DNA from: Coptis chinensis
Taxonomy: Eukaryota; Streptophyta; Magnoliopsida; Ranunculales; Ranunculaceae
DNA: 64,000 bases
Reading direction: 5' to 3'
Assembly (NCBI GenBank): GCA_015680905.1
Contig: CM027381.1
Location: 51,712,501-51,776,500, forward strand
A program made the position numbers and the translations under genes. Of this stretch, positions 33,346 to 44,639 are shown piece after piece (position 1 is the first letter of the stretch; each line of letters opens with the position of its first letter). The notes beneath the pieces were generated by a model. That model searched no databases and was not told where the DNA came from. It was given only the letters and a program-made list of their open reading frames with translations.

Positions 33346-34219
33346 ATGCTAGGGCATTAGCATGTCTGTTCTCGCCACGACCCAAATGCACGTACTTGAT
33401 CTTTGTAAACCTGGTGAATCTCTTTTGTAACACTTTCAAATACCTCACCATCTGTGGACACTGCGCGGCAAACCTCCCATTCGCCTATCACACTACTAGA
33501 TTCGAGTCTAAATACACCGTCAGCTCTTTTACCCCCACATCCTCAGCCATTCTTAAACCCACTATCACCGCCTCATACTTTGATTCATTGTTAGCCGCCG
33601 TGAATCCTAGTTTCATGGTTAGTTCTATCCTGTTGTTATCTGGTGTAACCAATACAACCCCTATCCCACTGCATGCATCCATGGCCGACCCATCGGCAAA
33701 CACTCTCCACCCATTTCTCTTGTCCCAAGGATCTAAGAAATCCTGCTCAATGGTTTTCTCAAGCTCCATGACCATCTCTTCTCCCCAAGTGGGATCCTTA
33801 GCTGGGAACTTCGCTAGAAATTCTACGACAACCTGCGCCTTCTCCGCAGTCCTGATTTGATATTGTATCTCGTACAAACTCAGCATTACCACCCACTTTA
33901 GCATTCTCCCAAACTTTTCTACTTTTAACGCTTGTTTTAAGGGCAAATTTGTTACTACCACTACAGAGTGCGCTTCAAAATACAGTTTCAACTTCAAGGC
34001 AGAGAAAACAAATGCCAAAGCATACTTTTCGACTCTACTATACCGGGTCTCGGCATCCAACAATGTTTTACTTTGGAAGTAAACCGGCTTCTCCATCTTA
34101 TCAACGATTCGAACCAGCACTGAGCTAACTGCATATTCCGTGACCCCCAGATACAAGTAAAGTTTCTTTCCCTGTTCAGGCCGCGACAACAGAGGAGCCT
34201 TGCCCAGATAACTCTTCAA
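33269..34219 (-). pseudogene. RNase H plus second (archaeal-type) RNase H of the Tat element
   Basis: First domain: KLYLYLGVTEYAVSSVLVR, then FQSKTLLDAETRYSRVEK, as in the retroviral RNase H of Ty3/gypsy, though the catalytic Asp position reads G (LYLGVT). Second domain: WRVFADGSAMDACSGIGVV, then NNESKYEAVIVGLRMA and VYLDSNLVV, continuing after a stop near 33,488 (KIKYVHLGRGENRHANALA). This pair is the hallmark of Tat elements. The second domain keeps D, E and D. Confidence 0.85.
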
Positions 34220-34222
34220 TTC

Positions 34223-35155
34223 CTAAAATGCCTCCTCGCACTCTGTGGTCCATAAGAAATCTGGAGTGTTCCTTAGCAACCGATACAACGGCCTACGCTT
34301 GTCCGACGACTTTGAGATGAATCTGTTTAATGCTGCGACCCTTCCCGCAAGTCTCTGCACCTCTTTGTCGTCCTGCGATAATGACATCTCCACCAAGGAT
34401 CTTATCTTCTCAGGGTTAGCCTCTATTCCATGGTAAGTAACAATGTAGCCCAAGAACTTCCCCGTGGTCACGCCAAACGTACATTTATCTGGGTTGAGCT
34501 TTAAATTGTGCATCCGCAATATACTGAACGTCTCATTCAGACCCTCTAAGTGCTCCTCCTCTGACATACTCTTCTCCACCATGTCGTCTATGTATATCTC
34601 AATCCCCTTTCGGATCTTGCTTTCAAACATTTTCTCTCCTAACCGTTGAAATGTAGCCCCGGCATTCTTCAATCTAAACGGCATCCTTGTATAACAATAC
34701 ATACCACCTTCTACCACAAAGGCTGTCTTCTCCTGATCTGGTCCATACATCGCGACTTGGTTGTATCTCATAGACGCATCCATGAAAGAGAATATCTTGA
34801 ACCCCGTGGTTCTATCCACTAATTCGTCCACTCTCGGCATGGGGTAGCTGTCTTTAGGACATTCTGAGTTAACATCTGTAAAATCGACACACATACGAAC
34901 CTTGCCATTCTTCTTCGGTACTACGACCACGTTAGATAGCCAGTCGGTGAATGTCACTTCTCGTATTATACCATCTCCCCTCAACCTCGCGACCTCCTCG
35001 CGAATTCCTTTGGCATATTTAGGCCTAATGCTTCGCATCTTTTGTCTCACAGGCTTAGCATCTTTCTTCATGTGCAACTGATGACATGTGAATCCCGGAT
35101 CCAACCCTGTGACATCCTCAATCACCCATGCAAATACCTCCTTATTGGCAGACAA
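34223..35155 (-). pseudogene. Reverse transcriptase of the Tat element
   Basis: A 310-codon open stretch. It reads FAWVIEDVTGLDPGF, then VRMCVDFTDVNSECPKDS, then FSFMDASMRYNQVAM, TRMPFRLKNAGATFQRL, the catalytic YIDDM (near 34,580) and LNPDKCTFGV, then the connection KSSDKRRPLYRLL. The Y-x-D-D core is intact. FSFMDAxxGYNQI and MPFGLKN of the consensus are changed here (SMRYNQV, RLKN), so activity is doubtful. In-frame stops just upstream (about 35,160 and 35,236) separate it from the protease. Confidence 0.9.
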
Positions 35156-35670
35156 AAACTATACTAATTTAATCTTCCACTCCTCAGACAAACTGGAACC
35201 TATTGATGTGAACTTTCCCTCCTCCCCTTCCCCTTAATTTACTATCTCTATCTCATCCAAGGTCTTCGGCCCCTCTGCCGACTCAGCCTCCCCTCCCCGG
35301 AGGCACACTATAATTGTTAAGCTTGCCTCTTCCTAGGGTGCGAAGTCTCTCCCTCTGATCCGCGGACCAATCTCTTCATTATACTCTGATGATTGTTCTT
35401 GGTCGTCACCTGATCACCGCGGACCTCATACACCCTGGTCGGGGTAGGAAATTGGATCACTTGGTAGTAGGTTGAGAGACCCGCTTTCATCTCATGAATC
35501 CATCGTCTTCCCAAGATGGTGTTGTACTACGAATCGGCATCCACCACCTTGAACCGAGAGAACACTGTAACCGGTCATGTGGTCACTAGGAGTAGGAGCT
35601 CCCCCAGAGGCTCAGTCATGCTTCCATTGAACCCACACAAATTTGTCTGCGAGGGTCTCAGCTGCTTCCT

Positions 35671-35853
35671 TTATATCTTCATTTCCTCCATTGTCCCTCT
35701 GAATAGCAAATCCATGGCACTACCGCAGTCAATTAGCACCATTTTCACCATGTAATTTCTCATCTCCACCGTGATTACCAATGCATCTTCATGCCGGGAA
35801 TCAACTGCTTGGAGGTCTGCATCGGTGAACAATATGCCTCCCCTTCCACTCAC
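35671..35853 (-). pseudogene. Aspartic protease of the Tat element
   Basis: The segment reads ILFTDADLQAVDSRHEDAL, then VKMVLIDCGSAMDLLF. The family motif is D-T-G-(S/A)-S-A-D-I-L-F. Here the catalytic D is present but the following T is C, which should weaken or abolish activity. About 60 residues are in frame, and flanking parts are in other frames. Confidence 0.75.
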
Positions 35854-36065
35854 GGACCATAGGGTGCCCGCGAATGACCTGACGCCTCATGGACTTGTTG
35901 TATGCTCGCAGCTCATCTTATCTTATCTCGGTGCACGTTGTGACTCAAAATCTCTCCACTGAAAATTACGTTGATCGTTCCCAATATCCTCCCTTGATTT
36001 GGTGCTTGCTCTGCTTTCTCCTCCTTCGTTGTAAATTCCTTCAACAACCCCTTCCCTATCATCCT

Positions 36066-37341
36066 CTAAATTAACCACCTCAATGCGTAACAGTCATCCG
36101 TCTCATGGTTATGTATCTGATGGTAGGCACAATAAGGCTTGCCTTGTATTTCGGCTGGCTTGGTTCGCGGCCCCTCATACCCCTGCAAATTTTGAATTAG
36201 CGGCAATATTTCGCTCAACTGCTTGTTCAACGGCACTTGTTCCGCTTCACGATAGACGTTTCTCTCTTGGTTCTCCCTCTTAGCCTCTTCTCTGTCCCTT
36301 TTAGGCCGAGATGAATACCCCCGATATCCGCTGCCTCCCTTGTCAGACGACTCATATCGCCGACGGTCCTCGCCTCTATCTAACGACAATATTGCCTTCC
36401 CAGGCCTTTTCATCTCTTTCTGCATAGTATTTTCATACCTGATATATTTCTCCACCCTCGGGTATAGATCCTGTAATGTCGCAATTCATTCTTACCTACC
36501 GACACATGTACCCTCGTTCCTGGATGTAAACCTCGCTCAAAAGCTATCACCGTAGTCCTTTCATCCAAGTTCTCCACTTTCAAGGTCTCTGCCTTGAATC
36601 TACACAAGAAATCCCTCACCGACTCTGCGGATCTCTGTCTTACATTGAACAAGGCTGCGATGTCAACTACTCGCTTCTTTTGGTGTATGAAGTGATCTAT
36701 GAAGGCCTGCTCTAACTCCTGAAAGTTGTTGATACGCTTAGACGATAACCGGTAATACCAGTCTGACGCTCCCCATCATACACCTCAACCCATCATACCG
36801 CGGCTCTTGCCATAGCGGCATCTGCTGCCGAAAATGGTGGATGTGGTCCGTTGGGTCCCCCGTCCCATCATACCTCTCAAACCTTGGCTAGTTGAGTATT
36901 TTCGGCACCTCAAACTTCTAGACCGCGTCCGCCAATGGGTTATGGTTTAATCCCGCCACCACCTGGCTTGCCGCTCCACCCACGCCCTTGGCCTATTCCA
37001 GGTTAGCTTTCAAATCGCTGGCGATCATTTCCCTCACTTGCTCCTTCGTGAGTCCAACCACCGCCTGATCCGCCAACTCCGGCCTCCCTTCCTCCTCTCT
37101 CTCTGCCTCCGACGCCTCCCTCTCAGACTCCTCTATGGTCTCCTTCTCTCTCCTTAACCTTTCATTTTCTTCTCTCAACCTTGCTATCTCCTCATGTAAC
37201 AGCCTCGTTTCCTCCGAATCTGACACTACCGTCTCCTCCCCGCCTCGCTCTCCCCCTTCACTCCTTACTGACTCTATGTCTTCCTCGGTGACGACCGCCT
37301 TTCTCAGTCGGCCCACGCCTCTTTTCACCCTCATCGCCATT
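36066..37341 (-). pseudogene. gag: Gag of the Tat element
   Basis: From the minus-strand start region near 37,341 (MAMRVKRGVGRLRKAVV) there is an acidic, heptad-like helical stretch (EEIARLREENERLRREKE) that should form a coiled coil. Frame-broken capsid sequence follows (YDGTGDPTDHIHHF near 36,880; SAESVRDFLCRFKAETL near 36,620). A K/R/E-rich linker leads to a C-terminal zinc-knuckle-like CAYHQIHNHETDDC near 36,090. At least two frameshifts split it. Confidence 0.8.
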
Positions 37342-37361
37342 TCTCTACTTGTCCCTCCGGT

Positions 37362-37379
37362 CCCCACAGACGGCGCCAA
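37362..37379 (-). promoter_or_regulatory. Primer-binding site of the Tat element
   Basis: On the minus strand tggcgccgtctgtgggga starts one or two bases inside the 5' LTR. It has the tRNA-Asp-like ggcgccg core used by Tat elements. Confidence 0.8.
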
Positions 37380-37380
37380 A

Positions 37381-37794
37381 TGTGGTAACCTCTTTTTCAC
37401 CCTAAAAAACTAACTTCTTTCTCCTCCCTCAAACTCACCCCTCTTTTTCTCTTCACTTCACTATTCTCTTTATACCCCCTCTCACTCCCTTGTGGCCCTC
37501 CATCTATCCCTCGATCTCTCGGTCCATCTATTGCCACGTGTAGGGTTTCTGTACGTGCCATAGGGTTCCCCCTATACCTTACGTCACGCGCGTATCATGC
37601 TTGTCTGACTCTAGGCTCACCCCACCCTTGATTCGCGTCCTTCCACTGTCTGCTCTAGGCCCTATGTGTTCACCCCCTTCCCACTATATTCCGGTGGCCA
37701 CGACCTTGTTAGGCTGCCTCCCATTCCACTGGCTATCCTATTACCATGTCCATCTGCCGTTGATCTCCTGGCAGTCATAATTTGGGTCGCTACA
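37381..37794 (-). repeat. 5' LTR of the Tat element
   Basis: Direct copy of 28,179-28,593 with TG...CA ends. The right flank is aagtt. Confidence 0.92.
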
Positions 37795-38925
37795 AAGTTC
37801 TTTGTGTGCAAAGGTATATGATTTGAAACAAAGATAACAGTGGAAGGCCAGAATTAAATAGGGGCCAGCATGGCACCCACAATTGACGTTAAAAGCATCA
37901 TATTTAGACCACACAATAGATAGTCTCTTTTTTTTTTGCACATAAATAAGTAGGAATATTGCATTAATATATGTTATGTCTCAAATGGAGAGCTTACAAC
38001 TTGATAATAAAACTAGATCTAGCTTACACAATAGATAGTCATATGCCCATTTTTCACTTTTCTTATTAGAAGAAAAAGAGAGTCATGAAAGGAATTGGAC
38101 CCGTTACTACTGACCACTTATGATGAAGTCAGTGTTAGTCTAAAGCACCCAATACTCCAAAGCTTCAAGTGCACGTATAGGAATTAAAACTCCGATTAAA
38201 GGTTATTTAGTGTTCACGTCCATGTCTTCAGCAACCAACATCTGCAGAGCATAGAACTATTGTTGAGTTTCGACTATTCAAACTAATAGAAAACAAAACC
38301 TATATATACATCTCTTAAATATTTTTTCAAACATATACAGAGCATCTTAAAGTCCAACAAATTCAACCGAAAAAAGAAAACTAAAACATTAACAGCCACA
38401 CAGACACATAGTAACCGTTGTAGGCATATATGTAACGATGAAGAATATGCCATATTTGGTAAGAACAAATATAAGCGAGACTGGCCAATGTATTGGGGGA
38501 GATATGACCCAAAGAAGAAATGGGGAATGGAGAGTCGGAAGAACTCCTCCGGTCTTTTCATTTTTTTTAAACTTCTAATTAAATCCTAATTAAATGGGCA
38601 TTTATGGTGCTTAGAATTTAAAAGAGGTGTAGATTTGGTTTGTTAAAATACTACCACTTGAAATGACAAATTACTCCTATTCAAAGATGCCAAACAACAC
38701 TTTAATTTAAGGACAATATGGGTACCATAAACTTACAAAAGGTGAAAAAGACCAATTACTCCTTCTAAATAATATTTAGGTGTTTGAATTAATTTATTCA
38801 TTTAGCCATGGGCATTTTCATCATTTTGTAGATTTTTTGTGCTTTTTATAATTTCAAGTCCCTATGCTTTATGTAAACTATAAAACAGTCCATAATTTTT
38901 ATGATAATTACGTTATAGTCCCTAT
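37795..38925. other. Unassigned interval right of the Tat element
   Basis: A+T-rich DNA continuing the sequence left of 28,178. A minus-strand frame at 38,283-38,561 has no recognisable domain. I see no supported gene. Confidence 0.4.
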
Positions 38926-39770
38926 TGATCAGCTCCCAAATGTGTGTTTTATTACATTTACATTAGTGCATTACAACCCTTCTTACACATAATAAACAGA
39001 CAACTCATAACTTTACTATATTTTGCAAGTTACAGGCCATTTCAGACTACTTATCATAAAAGCTGCAATTTAGCGCCAAAAGGAGCCTTATTAACGCTTA
39101 TTATGAAGACTCAAGCTGCTATGAAAAAGTGCTAAAAAAGTCAAAGTCAAAGGTCAAGGACTCAAAACCAAATGACTGAAAGTCGTGTCCTTAACTCAGA
39201 AGACTTGAGATGGATGGCCTTATTACAAAAGAAGACTTGCTCAAAACCTAGCTTGCTCAAGAAGATAGAGAAAAAACAAACGCAAAAGCATAAAGGAAAA
39301 GTAAAAAGTAGGATAGTGAGGTGTCTTGATTGTAAAGGGAGAGGGCAAATCAGTCATTGGAAAAATGTTTAATATAAAAGCCAAAAGGTATGGGAGAGAG
39401 AGCACCTAGACTTAATCTATGGTCATGTAGGAGTAGAGTAGATTTTAATTTCAAGTCATTTACATTTTCAAGTTTTTATTGCTTATTTACTTTTGTTCTT
39501 CAATACAACTTTTCAATTCAAGTTTGTTCTTCAAGTTTCAATCCAAGTTGTTTTTCAATACAAGTTTTTCATTCAAGTTATTATTCAAGTTTCAATACAA
39601 GTTTTCATTCATCAATACAAGTTTTTCTATTCAAGTTTTTAGTCAAGTTTCAATACAAGTTTTCATTCTTTCAAAAACAAGTCATGATAAACTTTAAGAA
39701 CTACTACCTTCTCACCTTCATAAACTCCCATCAATCCATCTCTAAAAATTTATGGTGAACCTTAACACAA
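38926..39770 (+). repeat. LTR-like copy, plus orientation, of an inverted pair
   Basis: The segment starts tgatcagctcccaaatgtg and mirrors the reverse complement of about 41,715-42,509. Shared blocks include the caaaaggagcctt, gctatgaaaaa and tcaaagtcaaaggtcaagg words and the final tttatggtgaacctt. TG start and association with a polypurine tract at the partner mark it as an LTR. The 3' limit is uncertain and may extend further right. Confidence 0.65.
39451..39690. repeat. Tandem CAAGTTT-type low-complexity repeat
   Basis: Repeated words such as ttcaagtttcaatacaag and caagttttcattc form about 240 bp inside the plus-orientation LTR. The inverted partner has only a few copies. Confidence 0.7.
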
Positions 39771-41282
39771 ACTTCCACTATACTACTACTTCAAATAGCG
39801 TTGTCATCATAAATTTGAAGAAATGGATTCATGGTTGAGCTCTAAGGAGGGAAGCAATATTCTATCATCTCCATTTCTTGTTTTTCAATTTTTTTGTCAT
39901 TTTATTTCGTTTATTTTCAATACTGATCTATTTTGTTTCAAATTCAGGTACATGGTTAAACAACTGGAGAGGAGCTGGAGCTGTTGATAGAAATCAAAAT
40001 AACTTCCCTCGAACCAGACTGCCCGTTGACCAGCCCGCGACCACCCACCCACCTCCAGCAATAGTTCGACACTTTTTTGACATCTTGATCTACTTTTTCT
40101 TATGGTTTCTTCTATGGATCCAAATTTTGTAATAGAATAGTATAAATTAGTTAACTTTGTTATGATATATATATATATATATATATATGATATATATATA
40201 TATAATAATAATAATAAACACACACACACACACGAAAATATAAAAAAAAAAATAGTAATGTTAGTTATGTTATATTAGGATGAGTTGATCACTTGGTTGA
40301 AGTTGTGCAACTTACTAAGAATTAGAATTTTCATTACCTTGGGAAGTTTGAGTGTGTGAGGCGAGTCGTGAATCATATGCTCGCACACTTTGAATTAACT
40401 TGGTAATCAACACTCTAATTACAATTAGCTCTAGTTAATTTATTAATATATTAGTATTAGTTTTACTTTTATGTTTCGGGCCCTTGAAAGCAAAGTTGTA
40501 TAATTATTAAAACCAAACTGTGGGCTTTTTAAGTAGGCTTTTTTGTAACCTAAAATAGGGAACACTAGAATGGTTGGGTCTGCTTCTCAAATCACGCTCT
40601 AACCAACGTCGCCTTCACCTCAAGCAGCGTGTAAGCACAGCTTGAGAGGTAAGCTTTAAACATCCTCGAAGCCTATGTAAGAGGATACCTTGAGTGTTAT
40701 GAGTATGCTTATATGATTGTTTGATTTAAATTTTCACACTGTAATTTCAATTCATGCATAAGGTCATTACCCAATGTAGATAAACCAGACGTTAAGTTGC
40801 TTGTTACTTGAGGCCTAACCAAACAAACAAATTAAAATTAGTTAACTAGAGCCTAAATTAGTCACGCTCCTCCAGAAAATGACAAAAATATAGCCATGAG
40901 GATTTAGAGTAATCAATTACCAAATTCCAGTGGACCAACTACCTTTCTCACTCCCCTCCCCCAGATTCACCGTGAGTGAGTTTCTTGGTAGCACACCACT
41001 TGGTGAAGTGATTGCTTACTCTTCTGAGTCGCATAGTAGATCCCTCCTAGTTTTACGCACAATTGTTAGTTCGAACAGGGCATAATAATTTATAGACCAA
41101 GCAAACATTTTCAAAAATCCAAAAAAATGAATTTTTGTTGTTTGTGCATCATCCTTGATTAAGTATTCATGGATTATCAATATGCATCGCAACCGTCATA
41201 GAATTATAATGCAAACCCAAAACCTTGTTCTTTTTGGGGTAGTCCTTATTAATGGTTATATCATTGTCCATCATATACCAAA
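39771..41282. other. Interior between inverted LTRs, mostly unassigned
   Basis: No firm gene. A short open piece near 39,947-40,132 (NNWRGAGAVDRNQNNFPRTR) looks protein-like but is unrecognised. A microsatellite lies at 40,167-40,232. The rest is A+T-rich and may include the remainder of the LTR. Confidence 0.35.
40167..40232. repeat. Compound microsatellite (TA)n, (AAT)n, (CA)n
   Basis: Runs of ta, then ataataata, then cacacaca are directly readable. Confidence 0.9.
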
Positions 41283-41693
41283 TTGAAGTCTATTATAGGA
41301 AATTCTTACAATTACGAACCTCAATTTTCAAACTTTCCTAGCACCCCATACACTCAAGAGTTTTCTAATCATACAAATAATTCATGGAGTTCCACCACAA
41401 ATAGTCAACCAGCATTCATGTATCCATATGGTCAGTCAGAGTGCGGTTTCAGCCAAAGCCCAGTACCATTCACATCACCATCCATATCAAATTCATATCC
41501 CACTTCACCATCTATCATAGACCAACTTTACCAAGAAATGGCCAAGCAAATAATACTAACTCAGCAAATAGCAACTACCTTGTGTCTTCTCCAATCTAGT
41601 TCAAAGGATACCACCACATCTGAGACTAATATTCTTCCCACCAGTCCAGAACCTAATCAGCAAGAGAAACAAGGTGTTATGAAGTTGTTGTAA
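41283..41693 (+). CDS. S/T/N/P/Q-rich open frame, possible gag remnant
   Basis: A 136-codon open frame with no lysine-rich or catalytic motif. It reads NNSWSSTTNSQPAFMYPYGQ, then SIIDQLYQEMAKQIILTQQI, then a polar tail. The tyrosine/asparagine/proline-rich start and a short helix with QEMAKQI resemble the linker end of Athila-type gag, but this is not certain. I did not verify an ATG context, so the start is the frame limit. It ends within 20 bp of the inverted LTR copy, so it is probably truncated by the rearrangement. Confidence 0.25.
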   Translation: MKSIIGNSYNYEPQFSNFPSTPYTQEFSNHTNNSWSSTTNSQPAFMYPYGQSECGFSQSPVPFTSPSISNSYPTSPSIIDQLYQEMAKQIILTQQIATTLCLLQSSSKDTTTSETNILPTSPEPNQQEKQGVMKLL

Positions 41694-41714
41694 GTGTTGA
41701 GTCTTCAAAAGTGA

Positions 41715-42509
41715 TTAAAGTGAGGTTCACCATAGATTGTTTAAAGTTTGAATGGTTGGGAGTAGAAGAAAGGAAAGTAGGATCTTTAGTTTAGGACAAG
41801 TTTTGTTTACTAGTTTTTGAAGAATTAACATTGAAGGAAAGTTTAATGGTGTTAATGATTGAAAAACATAACTTGAAAGAAATTAAAGGAAATGATTGAT
41901 TGAAAGAAATAACAACTCAAAAGAAGATTGATTGATTGAATAACAAAGCAAATAACAATATTGGAATGAAAAACAATAAAGTAAAAATGACTTGAATGGA
42001 AAAAGACTAGAATAATAAATCCTAGATGACACTAGATTAAGTCTAGGTACATTCTCTCTCCCTAACTTTTAGTTTATATACCCCTACTTTATGTTTTTGA
42101 CTTATTTGCCTTTCTCCATTATATTTGAGACACCTCACCCTTTACTTTATGTTTTTGCTTTTTGATTTCTTCTTGCTTAAGATAGGTTTTAGAGAATGCC
42201 ATATTTTGTGCTAAGGACCTCCATCTCTGGTCTTCTGAGTTGAGGGCTTTGACATTTTACCTTTGACCTTTGATCTTGACCTTTGACTTTGACTTTTTCA
42301 ATACTTTTTCATAGCAGCTTCTAGTCTTTATAATAAGTGTGATTAAGGCTCCTTTTGGTGCGACGACGCAGCTTTCATGATAAGTGGTCTGAATTTCTCT
42401 GTAACTTGAAAAAGGCAATAAAATATATGAGTTGTCTTTTCATTAAGCGTAAGACAGGTTGTAATGTAGTAATGTAAGGGTACTAAAATGCACATTTGGG
42501 AGTTAATCA
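41715..42509 (-). repeat. LTR-like copy, minus orientation, of an inverted pair
   Basis: Reverse-oriented partner of 38,926-39,770, ending ..gggagttaatca at 42,509. Directly beside it on the right is gcacccccaaatagcagc, the complement of a polypurine tract. It is therefore the start of a 3' LTR of a minus-strand Athila-type element, truncated at its far end. Confidence 0.65.
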
Positions 42510-42521
42510 GCACCCCCAAAT
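42510..42521 (-). promoter_or_regulatory. Terminal polypurine tract, minus-strand Athila relic
   Basis: The minus strand reads tatttgggggtgc immediately before the LTR TG, with cttgaggaaaagcaagc just upstream. It has the same layout as elements B and C. Confidence 0.65.
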
Positions 42522-43898
42522 AGCAGCTTGCTTTTCCTCAAGCAAGGATGAGAGAAAAAACTAAGATCACAAATGAGTGATTTATTATAAGTTATACTAA
42601 TCTCGTTTCGCTAAGTGTGATTACATTGACCATATGCAACAAGGCCTTAAACCACTAGGAATTTCCTAGTGGACGAGCTTTAAGCCTTGTAAGAGTTTTC
42701 CAGTGAAGGTACTCACAAACTTCTTCTATATAGTACAAAGGGTCTTGCTTCCTTATTTATTCTTAGAAGTCCATACATCTCATTAGTGGTAAATAAGGAC
42801 AAGCTCCTTTGAACTTAGAATAACATATGTACAGTAATTTATTCATCTAAATATAAATGTGCAAAATATGAGCAATGAAATACAAAAGCGTAGTCGTTTC
42901 TAAGACTTTTGGAAAGCGTCCTTAAGGTGGGTTCTCACAGGGTTGTGTTGTAATCACAACTCTCTGATAGATTCACTCAAGGTTTGTTCTCTCAAGTGCA
43001 ACGGGCACTTATATTACTCACATACTCAAATGACGTCCAAAAAAATCGGGGTCGATTGATCACGTTTGCCACTTATTATCACACCATCATATTCCTAATT
43101 GAGCTAGAAGCCTTTTATTAGGAGTTACGGGGGTAGGGTGATGGTTTAGAAAGAAAAAGGAAAGGAAAAACAAAATCTAATAAGTTGAGAAATTGGGTCT
43201 TCAAGATACTTGTAACTAGAGAATAACCTCGTTTTGTTCTTTGCCTCCGAATTGTGATTCTTTAGCCCTTTAGCTTTGTGACTTCATATGATTTTGAATT
43301 TTGGGAGTTCTAACTTTGCTTTTCTTTTTGCTTTTGATATCATCTCCTTTTCATTTTGAACTTTTGGAGATTCGATTTTTGACTCCTTTGATTTTTTTGG
43401 AGTTTTAGGTTTTTTTTATGGGTCTTTCTTTTCTTCTTTTTCTTTTTTTTTCGAAGCAACTAACTGATCTATTTTTGTACAAGGTCTTCTCTTCTCTTTT
43501 TCTGATATCCATCCAATTCTCAACTCGTCAGCTGAGTAAGCTTTTTATTGTGTGTTGTAACGGGTCAGGAATTTTTGGTGAAGAATAAAAAAGCTTTTAG
43601 AAAATGGTGAAGGGTCAAGAGGGATAACTAGAGGAAATAAAACTATCTTTTTGGGTTTTAAACGTTTATTTGGCTATATCGATCCAAAAAGGACCTAAAT
43701 TCTCTCCTAGGATATGGCGTGGTGATCAAGCAAGTGAACGTGTGGTCTTTCTATCCGGACATCCTTTGTGTCATCACTCAATAATCATTTAGATGAGGCT
43801 TTTGGCTAGATTCTCACAGGATATGGAACTTAATTGTTCTAACCTTGGTCTCGGAAACTCACTGTTATATACAAACAAGTGCTGATGCATGCCATTCG
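42522..43898 (-). other. Athila 3' untranslated region (minus orientation)
   Basis: Non-coding DNA matching the reverse complement of about 15,060-16,320 and 55,560-56,830. Shared words include caacaaggccttaaaccac, the ctcctaattgagctagaagc type, and the gatatagccaaataaacg region. It is interrupted at 43,898 by a CACTA-like insertion. Confidence 0.6.
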
Positions 43899-44273
43899 CA
43901 TTACACCATAATAGTCTATTTGTAACGGATATATATCCATTACAAAAAATATTAGTAATGGTTATCTTGCGTTGACACGAATGCGTGAGAAATATTAGTA
44001 ACAGATATTAGTAACACTTATTGTTAGTTAGAAAATTTACTAACGGTTATAAAGTGTTACTGAAATTAATTTTTGTAACAAATACGTTTCCATCAGAATT
44101 TATTAGTAACGGTTACCAAATGTTTTTATCCTCCATTAGTAACGGATATAAGTGTCACTATGATTTTATAGTAAGGAATTTTGTCTGTTAGTGTTAGAAT
44201 GCTTCTAACGGTTACGTATCCGTTACTAATGATTTATTGTTTTAAAAAAAATTACATTTCTTGTGTTGTACTG
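43899..44273. mobile_element. Small CACTA-like non-autonomous element
   Basis: The left end cattacaccataatag and the right end reverse complement cagtacaacacaagaaa are diverged forms of a CACTA terminus. Between them lie many direct and inverted copies of gtaacgg-n-ccgttac, the same motif as at 9,574-9,846. There is no coding capacity. No clean 3-bp duplication is visible. Confidence 0.5.
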
Positions 44274-44639
44274 GCACACCACCTACAGTGTTATTGTACC
44301 TAAACCTGCACCTTCACTCCACAATGTATCACCAAATTCTTCTATTCATCCATAAATCCATCAATCTCTTCCCCAGCACCATTTGCAACATATACAAAAT
44401 GAGGACGTTTAAGATTCTTTTGGTTTTTAAAAATGGGGACGTTTTTAAAGGTGACTAGGAGTGAGATAACTTAAGTTGGGTTTCTGATCCAGTGCTCTTT
44501 TTTATTACCTAGAATAGGAAACTAATCCTCTTGCCCAAACTTTTATCCTAAACCTCCATCTTTTCTTTCTACTTTAGGTAAAATCCTTTCTAATTACAGA
44601 GTGAGTTCTTTGGTGAAAGCTAGCTTATTCTCCACGATT
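44274..44639. other. Unassigned, probably includes LINE L2 5' leader
   Basis: No gene. From about 44,575 a duplicated segment (taaaatccta/tttc..acagtgtgagttc) precedes LINE ORF1 and may be its 5' untranslated region. Confidence 0.35.

Larger units (their letters stand above)
28179..37794 (-). mobile_element. Complete Tat-lineage Ty3/gypsy retrotransposon
   Basis: Both ends are LTRs of about 415 bp (28,179-28,593 and 37,381-37,794) with TG...CA ends. They are flanked by a perfect 5-bp target duplication, aagtt, at 28,174-28,178 and 37,795-37,799. The primer site (tggcgccgtctgtgggga, complement at about 37,362-37,379) fixes the minus orientation. The order on the minus strand is gag, protease, RT, RNase H, second RNase H, integrase, a tandem-repeat spacer, an antisense gene, polypurine tract and LTR. 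Dual RNase H plus an antisense extra ORF is characteristic of the Tat/Retand/Ogre lineage. By eye the LTRs differ at roughly 25-35 positions, so the insertion is not recent. Confidence 0.92.

Noticed and set aside
34245-34649. Plus-strand open frames opposite the Tat RT and elsewhere at 33,396-36,555
   Set aside because: They are shadows of conserved minus-strand pol and gag coding. Only the 29.1-31.4 kb plus-strand frame shows its own coding character.
37342-37400. Gag start at minus-strand ATG 37,400
   Set aside because: That ATG lies inside the LTR and its frame runs through the primer-binding site. The in-frame start near 37,341 is more plausible.
38283-38561. 92-codon minus-strand frame
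   Set aside because: Hydrophobic composition from T/A-rich DNA, no domain and no supporting context.
43885-44290. Clean 3-bp target duplication for the small CACTA-like element
   Set aside because: The flanking triplets (tcg and gca) do not match, so the borders or the class remain uncertain.
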